From Panagrolaimus kolymaensis (Eukaryota; Nematoda; Chromadorea; Rhabditida; Panagrolaimidae), in contig JAJQJQ010000007.1 in the NCBI GenBank assembly GCA_028622995.1, positions 1,054,001-1,118,000 of the forward strand: a stretch of DNA of 64,000 nucleotides. Direction: 5' to 3'. The notes under the pieces are model-generated. The model saw only the letters and a list, made by a program, of their open reading frames with translations, had not been told where the DNA came from and made no database searches. Each line of letters starts with the position of its first letter. Position 1 is the first letter of the stretch. The position numbers and the translations under genes were made by a program. This document shows, in pieces, positions 14,001-27,002 of this stretch.

Positions 14001-16666
14001 TCTTCACCGAATCATCAAACTCCTCCCCAACTCCAACAATTGCTTTGACAAGAAGTGAATCTTCAAAAGAATTCTCTACTCCCGTCGGTCCAACAACTGC
14101 CATATCACAAGAAAAAACCACGGAAGCTACAAAAATTAACACAAATGTTGAATCCACAACTGAAATTTTTACATCCACTCCAATGAAGGATTTTAATACC
14201 GAAATAAATTCAGCTTCTACTACAATTTCTGATTCAACAAATAAAGGAACAACTCAATCCTCCATAATTACTGATAGTACAACAACAGCTTTTGCAACGG
14301 AAATTTCACTTCAACCTTCAACATTTACAGAAACAAGTAGCGAATCCATTATTAAAGCTTCGACTGCTAAACAAAATACAGGTTTTAGCGTGGAAATTAC
14401 TTCGGAATCACCAATAATAAAAAGCACAGTAAATGAAAATGATTTTACTATTGAATCCTCTACAATAACAGCTACACCAACCACTGCTACTTTTTCGAGT
14501 GAAATAAATACCAAAGCTTCAACAATTATTAAAAAAACAACTCAACCGACGGGTGAAATTCTTTCATCTACGCCAATTCCAATGACGGAATTTAGCAAGG
14601 AAGTGACCTTTGAAACTTCGACTTTTAAAGGCACAACTAATGAAAAAATTTCAACTTTGTCCACATCATCATCAATTAAAACATCTAAAATTTCTTCTAA
14701 TTTTGAAAGCACTGCTTTGATTACTCCATCAACCATAATAGAAGTTTCGAGTGATGAAAGCATAACTTCGACTCTCCCACAAACTACCAAAGAAATTCAA
14801 AGCACATTCGCATCCACAAACTCCATTATTCTACAAACAACTAAAATAAATGGTGAACATTCAACATTGACAACGGAATTAATATCCCCATCTGGAAAGG
14901 ATCTTTCATCAACTTCTGAAGGAGTAATCACCACAAATCAGATAAATACAGAACCTTTAACAAATAGCTCAATTTTGACCACGCAACAAACGTCGGCAAA
15001 AATTGATAGCACTTCAACTTCAAGTTTTTCAACACAAACACCTCCGCAAACGACAGAAATAAATAGTGAAACTTCCACTTTTATTTTGCCATTATCAACG
15101 AAAACATATCAGCTTCCATTGACATCAGAAGGAACGACAGGTAGAGGGACAAGTGTCGAGACAAAGACGGAAATTATATCATCCACTTATAACCCAACAA
15201 CTCCATTGGATGCGATTACTGAATCCTCCTCTCCACCCAAAAGCCCAACATTCGAAGTTACGACTGAATCCATGGACATCTCTTCAATTCAAGCTACCGA
15301 TTTGATATCAACAATATCACTAAAAGCTTCAACTAAGGCAATTGAAACAACAACAAAACAAAGTTTGTCATCCACCGATTATCCAACAACTGTAATAAAA
15401 ACGGAGATGGCTACTGAATCATCCACTGGAAAAACTATTGAGGTCAAAATTTATTCCTCAAAAAATACTGCAAATCCAACTTCATCTTTTTCGATTGAAA
15501 CAACCAGTGAAGATACAATTTTTTCTAAAATAATTAGTAAATCTACTGGCAAAGCTTCATTGTCCACAAGCAATCCAACCACCGAATTTATTACGGAGAC
15601 CATTCCAGAATCATCGATAAAAAGTGGTACAACAAATAAAGTCACAACGGAATCTTCGTCTTCTACTGCAAGTTCCACTTCCGCATTTTTCACAGAAAAA
15701 AATTCTGAAAATCCTAAATTTTCTGCTTCAACAAATAAAGCCATCACTGAAAATTCGCCATCAACTAGAAATCCAACCATGGAATTTACTACGCAAATAA
15801 CTTTTGAATCTTCAAAAGTTAGCGAAAAAAATACTGTTTTTTCAAATGAAGCAAGGACTGAATTTGCTACAGCTGAGGTTACAACTCAACTTCCATTATC
15901 GTCCACCAATCCAATAACCTTGTTAAAAATGGAGATGACTTCTGAACCTTTCTTTATTACTGAAACAACAAAAGAAGCAACATTTCCTTCCACAAAAATT
16001 AGTTCAAGCACAATAAATTCCATTTCACACGAATTTAGCTCTGAAGCTTCAACAAAAAATACAAAAAGCATAGGAGCAACGACTCAAGTATCATCTGTAA
16101 TAACATCGGAAGCTACAACAATAAATGATGGGAATGATGAAGCAAAAACAAGTGAAAGTCCTTTGTTCCCCAGCAATCCCACAACTCAACCAAGTACAGA
16201 AAAAACAATTTTATTTTCCACAGAGGCAATAAATAAAATGACAACAGAAGAATCTTCTACCGCTTCACCAAATCTAACAACATTATTTTCAACTGAAATA
16301 ACCTCTGAAACTGCAACAATTACTTTAATAAATAATGAAGAGACAACTGAAACTTCTCGATTGAGCAGCAATAAACCAACGACAGAAATTAATACAAATA
16401 CAGAATCTTTAACAACTTCAGCAATAAAAGAATCCACAATTGATTCCTCAACAATTAACCCACCTTTTTCTTCTTCCACCAAAATACCTTCTGAAGCTTT
16501 AACGATTAAAAGCACAAGCAAAGAATCAACAAAAGCCGAAATTTCATCATCCACCAATAATCCAACCCAATCACCAGCTATTAAAATAGCAGCAACAACT
16601 GAATCGCCTATTATTACTGATAATCTATCGTCCGCTTCTTCCACTGAAATAATCTCTCAAGCATAA
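2054..16666 (+). CDS. giant type II membrane mucin-like protein (member 1)
   Basis: Six exons (2054-2198, 2256-2386, 2437-2636, 2689-2799, 2853-3046, 3093-16666) join in frame to about 4784 residues. Residues 1-20 are basic and cytoplasmic (RHDRRRQIK), and residues about 21-42 form a hydrophobic helix followed by Asn, so the protein is read as a type II signal anchor. Residues about 50-262 form a small extracellular domain shared with the next three genes. It contains RKKR before Asp (codons 2726-2737), a furin-like site. From about residue 265 to the end the protein is almost only Thr, Ser, Glu, Ile, Pro and Asn, all in one 13.57-kb exon, with a loose diad of about 66 residues (STNYPTTEFSTE... 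then STITA.PTTAFSTEIS...). Dense O-glycosylation at the cell surface or in a secreted coat is the natural inference. No C-terminal domain follows. The start is the first ATG of the frame. Function is otherwise unknown. Confidence 0.85.
3117..16660 (+). repeat. Ser/Thr-rich mucin coding repeats, single exon
   Basis: Degenerate coding repeats rich in ACA, ACT, TCA and GAA codons. Recurring peptide phrases are TTNEATTESS, FSTEISSEAS and SSTNYPTTEF, alternating as two half-units of about 33 residues each. Copies are well diverged in most of the array, so it is not a simple satellite. Expansion by unequal exchange is inferred. Confidence 0.85.
12000..12850 (+). repeat. recent tandem duplication inside the mucin exon
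   Basis: Two adjacent blocks of about 430-470 bp share much higher similarity than the rest of the array. Matching landmarks are TSYPSTRLNKET (12008) and TSYPSTGLNKET (12437), then LSTNYPTAGFSTEM (about 12152) and LSTNYPTAEFSTEM (about 12623), then GTSTEALNEILSS and GTSTEAAHEILSS. The offset grows from 429 to 471 bases because of indels. Edges are approximate. Confidence 0.7.
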
Positions 16667-17969
16667 TCGATATTTGGGATTTATGATGAAAATTTTTTTT
16701 TAATAAATATTTATTTTATTTTTCCTGCAAATTTGTTTGAATGATAATATTCCAACTTTTTATAATTTTATAACAAACTTATAACGGTTTTTATACGGGT
16801 TATTCATTCGGGTATTTTTTTTAAATTGTATTTGCCCGTTTCACATTCTTACTTTTAAAAAGATGCTTTCTTTGTTGATGAATTTTTTTTTGCAATTGAA
16901 ATAGTTAAAATATTTTTAAAATCTCATTTTATGTATCTTCAAAAATCTTTATTTTAAATATTACCTTCTTGTCGCTGAATAAATTTAAGCTTGAATTTTT
17001 ACTGATGTTGCAATTTTCTTTTTCATATGTTAATAAAAAAATTGAGATTATTCTGATCCTTTTTTTAAACTACATTCTTATGTTTGGAAAGTATCAGCGC
17101 GATATAATAAATAATCAGGATATTATTACGTTCATTTTTTAATTCAAATTAGAAGTATGGTTTTTCAAATGGAATTTTTTTTAAAAGGATTCTTGAATTC
17201 GCACTTTATATATTTTTAAATCGACCAAATCCAAATTTTAATTTTCCATTTTTTATTATTGATAAAATTCCTAAAAATTGCAAAATAAGTTTTTTCTCCA
17301 ATCTTCTTTACATCTGCAAGAATTCTTTTTTTGCATATTTGCATCCTTATTCCCCAACTAAAACACACATTTTTTTGAATCATTCAAACATTAAAACTTT
17401 TAATTCGAGTATTAAAAATTTTACCCATAAAGCTATAATTTTTTCAACGTCACAAAAACGTAAAGTTAAACATTTTTTCTTTGGGCGTCTAAAATGTTTA
17501 AAGCAAAAAAGCATCTAACTTCCTTAGAGACAGCTCCACCCAAAAAATTCTATTCCTCGCTGAACTTCAACCTTCCATTAAAAAGGCGTTGATAAGCCTT
17601 TTGTTTCTTTTCTTTTCTGCAAAAATAAAAACAATGAGTACACATTTTTTACCAAATTAGTTTATAACGATAAAATCTATAGAAAAAATTGTACGACGCT
17701 GACTATGATAATTCATTAACGGAAATAAAAAAAGTGTTAAAATGCTTTTTAGAGTAAAAAGATTCTCACAAAAAAAACTTTTAGTCAACGAATAGAGAAA
17801 AAAAAAGTGATAAAATTTCTAAGCTTTTAAAGGCGTTATCAACAAGACAGAGAAAATTGGAGAAGTGCCTCATCAACAATGACTATGAAAAAAATTTACT
17901 CATTTTTTTCCTCCCGAAAAAGACGTAGCGTGTTTTGTACAACAAAAAAACGTACAAAACTTTAAAAAA
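16667..17969. other. intergenic between mucin genes 1 and 2
   Basis: AT-rich spacer of 1.3 kb with no supported exon. It holds the 3' end of gene 1 and presumably the promoter of gene 2. Confidence 0.6.
16702..16707 (+). terminator. AATAAA polyadenylation signal of mucin gene 1
   Basis: AATAAA lies about 36 bases after the TAA stop of the giant mucin gene, followed by T-rich sequence. Confidence 0.5.
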
Positions 17970-20900
17970 ATGGAATCCTTTGGTGATTCTATAAATGGTA
18001 TGGATGAAGATAATATTGAAGAATCATCATCACCAAGAAGGGTCAAAAAAACGAGGAGAAAATTATGGTTTATTATTGGCGGAATATTATTAGCTATTTT
18101 AATTATTATTGGAATTATTTTAGCTATTACATTGACTGGAACAAAATCTCCTAAAGCTTTGCTTGCGAGTAAGTTTCTTCAAGAGTTTTAGTATTTTAGA
18201 AATTTAATATTTTTTCTTTCTATTCATCTCTCTTTTATTTTTTCATGGTAGCAAAATTCCAAAGCAGCATTTTTATAGAATTTTTTTGCTAAACAATATT
18301 AAAGTTTTATTCTGAAAATTTGCTGAAATTATCTTTTTCATTCTTTTCATTTTTAAGATAAACTAAAGATTTTTTTAAATCCTATTAATATATTAATTTT
18401 TAAGCCAGCCAAATCTTTCTTTTAAAATGCGAAGAAAGAATCAAAAAACTTTTATTTTTCTTTTATTGAGAACTTTTCGATAAGCTGTCTCCCATATTAT
18501 ATAGGAATTTTTTCATTTGGTGCTAAGTTAAGCCACGAAAAAATACATTTAAAAGAAAATAATGAGGAAAAGATAAAATAAAAACAAACAAAAAATCATC
18601 ATTAAAAAATATTTAAAGGTGCTTTTTGGAATTTCAAAATTTATTTTGCGTCCAAGAAATAAAAAACTTTGAATAAACACTGCATAAAATATTATTTTTA
18701 TTTAGGAAAAGGTATAACATTTTTGACGATTGCATTTTATAATTGTGACAACAGCGATAATCAGACAACATTAACAACAAAAATGAATGAACTGGTTCGT
18801 TACTTTTCTTTCATGCGTTTTTCCATACTTATCAGTAAATTTGTTTGCTTTTTAAGGATACAACAATAAAATATATTACCAATTCAATCAATTCGCCGCA
18901 GTGGAAAAAAATGATTGAAGACGAGCAAAGCTTGTCAATTAGATTTATGCCATTTACAAATAAAACTTTAGCAAAGACTGAGTTTTCATTAAAATTCAAT
19001 GAAATTTTGAATAATTTTAACAGCTTATCACCTGCAACGGGTGAGGTTGTTCCAAGTCAAACTAAAGTCTCTTCAGATTATGCGGATGATATTACCAATG
19101 TTCCATTACCAGATCAGCATATATTTATGATGTATACTCCTCCTTTATCCGCATATAATTTTAATAAGTGTGTGATAGAAACATTGGGATTTTAATTATT
19201 AAAAAAATCTTTTTCAGCGTTTCACTTACAAACGACATGCAAGGCAGTGGTGAAATATTAGGACCAATTCAGCAAAAAATGGAAAAAATTGTAATTATCG
19301 CTCAAGATATGGATTATGATATGATAATTCCATATAATCTTACTTCCGATAATACCGAAGTTATTTATGGCAGCGGCGATCTTTTTCAACAAATTGTTAA
19401 TGCATTAAGTAAATTAATAGAATATAATTTTTTTTGATAATTATAATTATTTTAGGTCCTCAATCCATAATACCATTAATAACTTCAACGACACCACAAA
19501 CAACGATTGAGTTACAAAGCAGCACACAAATTGGTGATCAAACGAGCACAAAAACTATTCCCCTAAATAACCTAACCACAACAAAAGGCACATCAGAAAC
19601 GATTACAAAACCACACAGAAGTACTCAAAATGCCAATCAAACAAGCACCCAAACTACTCCCCATAATAGCCTTACTACCACAAAAGGCCTTACAACAACA
19701 ATTCCATCGAATCCACCAACTGCACCAACAAGTCCTTACACTTCCACCACACCTGTCACATCCATAAGAACTACTCTAAATACAGCAACTTCTTCGCCGA
19801 CGACAATGCAATCAAAACCTAACACAGCTTCCACAATATTAGGAATAGGTTCAACTATAAAACCTCCCCCAATTACAACAAGTACAGGAACAACAACATC
19901 AGCCAGTAGTATGACTGCTTCTTCCACTAAAATAAATCCAACTTCAACTTTAATACCAGGATCCACCACGATTCAAACAATAAAAACTACAACATTCTTA
20001 ACTGGTTCAACCCTAACTGAAGGAACAATAACTACATTTAGCGGCTCAACAACTATTGGGCAAACAACAAAGCCATCCATAGTCACAACCACAACAGGAG
20101 GAACAAAAACATCTGTAAGTTCTATGCCAGGTTCCACTTCATCATCAATGCCTGGGTCAACTCCAACCAAAGCAACAAAATCAACGACACGATTCACTGA
20201 AACAACCACAACTGGAGGGAAAACAACTTCATTTATTATTAGCACAACAAGTCCTGGGCAAACAACAAAGCCATTAACAGGATCGACCACAGCAGAAGAA
20301 ATAACGAGCTCATCAACCGTTTCAAACACAATTTTTCACTCTACCACTTCATTTTTGGATTCTACAGCAACCAGTACAACATTCTCTCCGGCATCAAGTA
20401 GTACAAAGTTATTTACTGGGTCTTCAACAACAAGACCAACAACATCACCTTTCATTTCCACAACAATTTTTGGATCCACAAAAACCCTTACCAGCACTTC
20501 AACTAATACTCAAACAACAACCATGCCATTTACGGGATCAGCAACGACAAGAGAATCAAGTAGTTCGAGCTCTTTTACCAGTTCTCCTTCTACCAAAGAA
20601 CCAACTACGCTTGTAACTAGATCAACAAATAGGGGGCTAACAACTACAACGTTAACTGGCTCAACAACAACTCCTATTCCAAGTTCTACTGTAACCGAAA
20701 TATCAACTACGAAGTTTACTGGTACAACAACAGCAGGGGCATTAACTACACCAATGTCTAGCACAACCACATCTTTTACCACAACGGGAGGTCCTACAAT
20801 AATTACAACATCATTTAGCGGCGCATCCAAGACTGAATCAATAACACCTCCACTCGAAAGATCAACAACAACAGGACCTACAACAATGCTTATCACTGGT

Positions 20901-23900
20901 TCAACCACAATGTCTGTTACATCATCATCTCCCTCATTAAGCACAACATTGTTTTCCTCTACAAACCCTTCTTCATCTTTCACAGCATCTTCAGCTACAG
21001 TGACAACAACAACCTCAAATTCTCCTACAACTACTAGCTCAACAACAAGCGTAACACCAATGACACCATCGACGATGCCAGAACAAACAACTTTCACAGC
21101 CCCCACCGCACAACCTTACCTGCCATGTCAAAGTTGGATAAGCTTTTCATATGATGATTCAAATACACTAAATACAAATGATTTTATGGTAACATTTAAA
21201 AAGTATACAAAAATTAATTTAAAAATTTAGAACCAATTAAGCTTTATTTTATCAGCAATTGGAGCCCTTAATCATCCTGAGCGTATTCAGGCTGTTGGCA
21301 TATTTTCAGAAGCTGCAATTTGGAATAGTGGATTATCGATTCAACAAATTCAAAATAAAATAACTGCAACACCACAAGGAAATGGACCATACAATTTGCG
21401 AGCTCAATTTGCTGAATTAGTAACTAATATAGATCGGGTTCAAAATACAACTGTTCCAATAGGAGCGTTGGTTTTCATTTCTGACACTTCAGACGCTGCA
21501 ATTGCAGGAGCAGAACAATTCACAGTTCAACTTTCAAGTATCAAATTGACTTTTGTTTTACTCGGTCCAAACACTGAACAAAACAAGCTTACAAATTTTT
21601 CTTCGAATTTCATTACATGGAGAGATCTTTCTCAGCCACAACCCGATAATTGGAATAATTTGTCAAATGATGCTTATGGATGTAAGCGACTAATTTTTTT
21701 AATATAACAAAAAAAGAATCAGAGAATATTAAATTTTTAGGCAACAATGTTCCTCCAGCAACAACATTGTCTCCTTCACCCCCATCTCCCTCACTATCGG
21801 GAAGTACACAAGCTTCATCTTCAACAGCTTCATCTGTTGTAACCTCAGCTTCGCCTTCATCTCCTGCGCTTTCGACGTCTATTTCCTCAGCTTTGTCTTC
21901 ATCAATCATAACAATTACAGCTGGTTCGACTCTAACATCTTTGATACCCAAAACAAGCACATCAAATACAGCAGCTCCATACATTCCATGTCAAAGTTGG
22001 ATAAGCTTCGGTTATGATGATTCAGAGAATTTAAATGTGAACGATTTCAAAACACAACTTTCTTTTATTTCAACGTCACTAGGGAATTTAAATTATCCAA
22101 ATCGACTTCAAGTCCTTGGAGTATACAATGAAGTAGCTTCATGGAATAGTGGGATCACAATTAATCATATGCAAAATCTTCTTCATACAGAAAACCAAAC
22201 AGCAAACCCTTATTCGCTTTTACAAGAATTTGCTTCTATATTAACAGGACTTATTTCCATCGAAAACACAACTTGGCCAATTGGAGCTTTAATTTTTATT
22301 TCGGATACTTCTGATCGTGCTTTAGCAAATGCTAATAATTTATTTCCACGATTAAGTAAAGTCCAGATGACTTTTATTTTACTTGGCCCAAATGTTGATC
22401 AAAGTAAATTAACACAATTTTCAAATAACTTTATTTACTGGACAGATTTATCTCAACCCCAACCTGATAATTGGGATTCTCTTTCTTCAGCGGCTTATGG
22501 ATGTAATAATAACAACAAAAAATAGAGAAAATATTAAACAAATTTTTACTTTTTAGGCAATCCAACAACAACCGGTACAACATTCTCATTTTTAAGTTCA
22601 ACAACGATGAGTCAAACGAATACTGCGACTCTTATAACGGCCACAACAACCGCTGAACTTCCTGTTACGACAAGTCATTATACTGACACAACCGTTAATA
22701 TACCAACCTCAAGTTCAATTATTAGCTCGACAGCTTCATTATCCACAGGATCCACGAAAATAGGTCCATCAAGTACTCCGCTTCCTGCTTCAACAACTAC
22801 ACCTTTTACGAGCTCGACTATGAGTGGTTCAACAACCGCTGGTCTTACAACTACGACAGGTTCAACAACTAGTCCTATTTCTAGTTCCACAAAAATCGAA
22901 ACTACACCATTTACGAAGTCAACAACCACTGGAACGACGACTGGAACGACCACTTCCACCTTCTCAACAGCAACCGAAGCATCAACTACGCCATTTACTG
23001 GCCTAACCACAACTGGCCCAACAACTCTGCCTTCATCAACAACTACAAATGCAACTTCATCGTCATCTTTAGCACCTCAAACAAGCACATCACTTGAACC
23101 CTATAATCCATGTCAGAGTTGGATAAGCTTCGGTTATGATGATTCAAACTCTCTTGCTATTAATGATTTTGAAACACAGCTTAACTTTATTTCCACAGCT
23201 ATTGGAGCTATAAATTATCCTAACCGGCTTCAAATTCATGGCGCATTCACTGAGGTAGCTTCCTGGAATAGCGGCACCACAATTGAGCATATGCAATCGT
23301 CATTAAATGCTACTCAAAAAACAGCACTTTCTTATTCTCTTTTACAAGAATTTGCGAATTTACTCACAGGTGTTAATTCAATAGGAACGATAACTTGGCC
23401 AATTGGAGCTTTAATATTCATTTCGGATACTTCTGATCGTGCTTTAGAAAATGCTAATAATTTATTCCCTCAATTAAGCAGTAAAGCTCGACTCACATTT
23501 GTTTTACTCGGTTCAAATGTTGATCAAAGTAAATTAACACAATTTTCAAATAATTTTATTTATTGGGCTGATCTTTCGCAGACTAAACCTGATAATTGGG
23601 ATTCTCTTTCTTCAGCTGCTTATGGATGTAATAATAACAACAAAAAATAGAGAAAATATTAAACAAATTTTTACTTTTTAGGCAATCCAACAACAACCGG
23701 TACAACATTCTCATTTTTAAGTTCAACAACGATGAGTCAAACGAATACTGCGACTCTTATAACGGCCACAACAACCGCTGAACTTCCTGTTACGACAAGT
23801 CATTATACTGACACAACCGTTAATATACCAACCTCAAGTTCAATTATTAGCTCGACAGCTTCATTATCCACAGGATCCACAACAACAGGTTCATCAACCC

Positions 23901-26900
23901 TTGCTGCGTCAACAATTACCCCTTTCACAAGCTCGACTATGAGTGGTTCAAGAACCGCTCCAGTTACTGGTTCAACAACCACTAGTCCTATAAATACGCC
24001 TTTTACTGGAACAACTACGACAGGTTCTATAACTAGTCCTATTTCCAGTTCCACAGCAGCAACCGAAATATCATCTACGCCATTTACAATTTCACCAACT
24101 GTAACTTTTTCAACGATGACAGGCCCAACAGCATCGTCATTTACGATGCCAACAACCACTGGGACAACCACTTCCACCTTCTCAACAACAAGTGGGGCAT
24201 CAACTACACCATTTACTAGCACAACCACGGCTGGTTCAACTACTTTACCTTCATCAACAACTTCAAATGCAGCTTCTTCAACTTCATCATCTTTAGCACC
24301 TCAAACAAGCACATCACATGAACCCTATAATCCATGTCAAAGTTGGATAAGCTTCGGTTTCGATGATTCAAAAACTTTAAATGCGACTGATTTCAAAACA
24401 CAGATTAATTTTATTTCCACGTCACTAGGGAATTTAAATTATCCAAATCGGATTCAAATTCATGGCGTATTCGCAGAAGTAGCGTCATGGAACAGTGGAA
24501 TGACTATTTCCCGCATGCAAGATCTTCTTTTAACAGAAAATCAAACAGACAATACTTATTCGCTTTTACAACAATTCGCTATCTTAGCGACAGGAATAAA
24601 TTCGATAGGAACTATAACTTGGCCAATTGGAGCTTTAATTTTTATATCGGATACTTCTGATCGTGCTTTAGCAAACGCTAATAATTTATTTCCACGATTA
24701 AGTACAGTTGAGCTGACATTTGTTTTACTTGGCCCAAATGTTGATCAAAGTAAATTAACACAATTTTCAAATAATTTTATTTACTGGCAAAATCTTTCAC
24801 AGCCTCAACCTGATAATTGGAATAATTTGTCAAACGCTGCTTTTGGATGTAATGCTAAAAAAATAAAGGAAAAATTAATTTTTATTTTTTAGGCACAGGT
24901 GTTCATGTTACAGGCTCAACAATAACAAATCCAACACCATTCACTGCGACGACTTTGAGTGACCTATCAACAACGTCTTTTGCTGGTTCGACGACTACTG
25001 GTCTTACAACCACGTCAACGACAGGTTCAACAACCTGGCCATTTACGGGCTCAACAACAGCTGGAACGACCTCTTCCTCTTTCACTGATTCAACAACAAG
25101 ATCAACAGGGGCATCAATATCGACATTCACATGGTCAACCACCACTGGTCCTTCAACTACACCTTTCACTGGTTCAACAACAAGTCCATTTTCAAGTTCC
25201 TCAATATCAGGGCCATCAACTACGCCATTCACGGGCTCTACCACAATCAGAGCATCAACTACACCTTTCACTATTTCCACGACTACTGGCTCAATCACTC
25301 CACCATTTACTGGTTCAACAACAAGTGGTCCAACCATAATCTCAACCTTCCCTAGTTCCACAACCATAATATCCACTACCCTTTTCACAGGTCCCACAAT
25401 AACAGGATCAACAACAAGTTCAAACCCAATACCCACATCGAATAGTCCAACAACAACGCCTTTCGCTGGATCAACCACAACAGGTTCAACAACCACACCC
25501 TTCACTCGTTCAAAAATATCAAGCTCAACAAATAGTCAAACTTTTTCAATAACAGAACCTTCAACTACCCCGATCATTGGAATGTCAACCAGTGGTCCTT
25601 CAACTACGCCTTTTACAGGATTCACAAAAAGCGAACCATCATCTTCGTCTTTCACTGGCACAACTACAACTGGATCATCAACAAACCCAAGCTCTTCAAC
25701 GGTTTCAACTACTTCATTAAGTGGCTCAACCACCACTGGTACAACAACTACGCTATTTACTGGGTCGACAATAACGGGTTCAACAACAACAACTGAAATA
25801 ACGGAATCAACAACCGCGAAAACGATTCCTTCCACAACAACTGGGCCGTCGACTACACCATTTACAGGGTCAACAACTTCAGGTCCTACGGCAACTGCGA
25901 GTATCCAATCCACAACCACGACATTAATTAGTAGTTCAAAAACTTCTGGCCCAACAACAAGCCTTTTTACTGTATCAACTACGACAGGTTCCACAATTAT
26001 TACATCCACAGGTTCGACAACGAGTGGTGTAATTACGAGCACAACACCCTACACCGGTTCAATTCCAATCACCACAACTAATACTCAAACTCCAACCAAT
26101 ACTGGCTCTTCTTTCATAATAACAACAAGCACAAGTCCCAGCCAAACGTCTTTTGGCAGCACTTATTCGACGCCCATTCCATATTATCCTCGTGCAGTGG
26201 ATATTGTTTTTATTTTAGATGGTAGTGTTTGTCCCAATACAAATGGTTTTAATAACGTAAGTTAGTGGCCACTCAAATTGATTAATAATTTTTTTTAGCA
26301 AATTAATGTGGCTACGCAAATTTTACAAAATTACACTATGGAAAATTATGGAGTCCGTGCTGGTGCTCCACGTGGTACTAGTATGAGTATTATGAGCTTG
26401 AATAGCATATATTCAAGCAATTTTGGCTCATTTACTGGAACAACTCTCCGCTCAATGTTGATTAATTGTCAAATTTATGCGCCTGATGTTAATAATACCA
26501 TTGAAAAGTATTTATCATATTTCATTATATTTTTAATAATCATTACATATTTACAGAGCTTTGCGGGAAGGCATGTCTTTCGCATACAATAATGCTCGCA
26601 ATTCGACGAGCAGCCCCCCAAATGCTTTAGCTTTTGTAGTTTTTATGGAAAAGTATGGAGATTTTTTATTTTGTAGTCGTAATGTAATATTTTCTTTTTA
26701 GTAATGGCACAACTAATTCAATAGGAGACAATGGTATCGCTTTTATTAATGCTCTTAATTATCGAAATAACTGTATGTCAACAGGTAATGTCGGTATCAT
26801 AGAAATAAACGCTGAAAATGCTAATGTTGACCAAACATTAGCATCTGAACCTGGCTGGTTTTTTAAATATAATGACCCCCAACTTGTTGATGGAGTCACA

Positions 26901-27002
26901 AATGCTATTAGAAATATGAGTTTTTATGATGCTAGCCGCATAGATAATAGTACTTGTATTGATACTTTGTTACCACTACCGAAATCTAATTTATTTTCAT
27001 GA
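17970..27002 (+). CDS. type II membrane mucin with vWA-like modules (member 2)
   Basis: Thirteen exons (17970-18168, 18706-18794, 18857-19167, 19218-19408, 19456-21188, 21231-21681, 21741-22502, 22557-23627, 23682-24848, 24893-26256, 26299-26507, 26557-26652, 26702-27002) give about 2647 residues. A cytoplasmic tail with a PRRVKKTRRK stretch precedes a membrane helix at about 32-56. The juxtamembrane domain shared with its neighbours follows, then a Thr/Ser mucin region. Next come four related modules starting PCQSWISF(G/S)(Y/F)DDS, each about 170 residues, with VLLGxN and QPDNW near their ends and a mucin spacer before each. After a last mucin region the protein ends in a clearer von Willebrand A domain beginning VDIVFILDGS. 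The MIDAS motif is degenerate (DGSVC rather than DxSxS), so metal binding is doubtful. Reading the four inner modules as vWA-like is an inference from their size and pattern. A cell-surface adhesion or coat role is inferred. Confidence 0.85.
19480..21110 (+). repeat. mucin coding repeats of member 2, first block
   Basis: Low-complexity Thr/Ser coding sequence with recurring phrases such as TGSTT and TTKPL, lying between the juxtamembrane domain and the first vWA-like module. Confidence 0.75.
21115..24848 (+). repeat. four tandem mucin plus vWA-like coding units
   Basis: Four homologous coding units follow each other. The modules begin at about 21118, 21985, 23107 and 24328. Each unit ends in a phase-1 intron splitting the Cys codon after (Y/F)G, and the next exon restarts with a mucin spacer. 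The constant intron phase lets whole units duplicate without breaking the frame. Confidence 0.8.
22493..23880 (+). repeat. identical 263-bp copies spanning an intron
   Basis: Bases 22493-22755 and 23618-23880 read identical at an offset of 1125 bp. The match covers the exon end, the whole 54-bp intron and the start of the next exon, then diverges abruptly on both sides. This shows a very recent duplication or gene conversion between units 3 and 4 of the gene. Confidence 0.85.
24900..26170 (+). repeat. mucin coding repeats of member 2, last block
   Basis: Coding repeat with a short unit near TTTPFTGSTTTG, denser and more regular than the other mucin blocks, leading directly into the terminal vWA domain. 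Confidence 0.75.

Noticed and set aside
3784..16644. Many long minus-strand open frames rich in Val, Ser and Asp across the mucin exons
   Set aside because: They are the reverse complements of ACA, TCA and GAA codon repeats. They share no start or splice pattern and show only low-complexity Val/Ser/Asp sequence.
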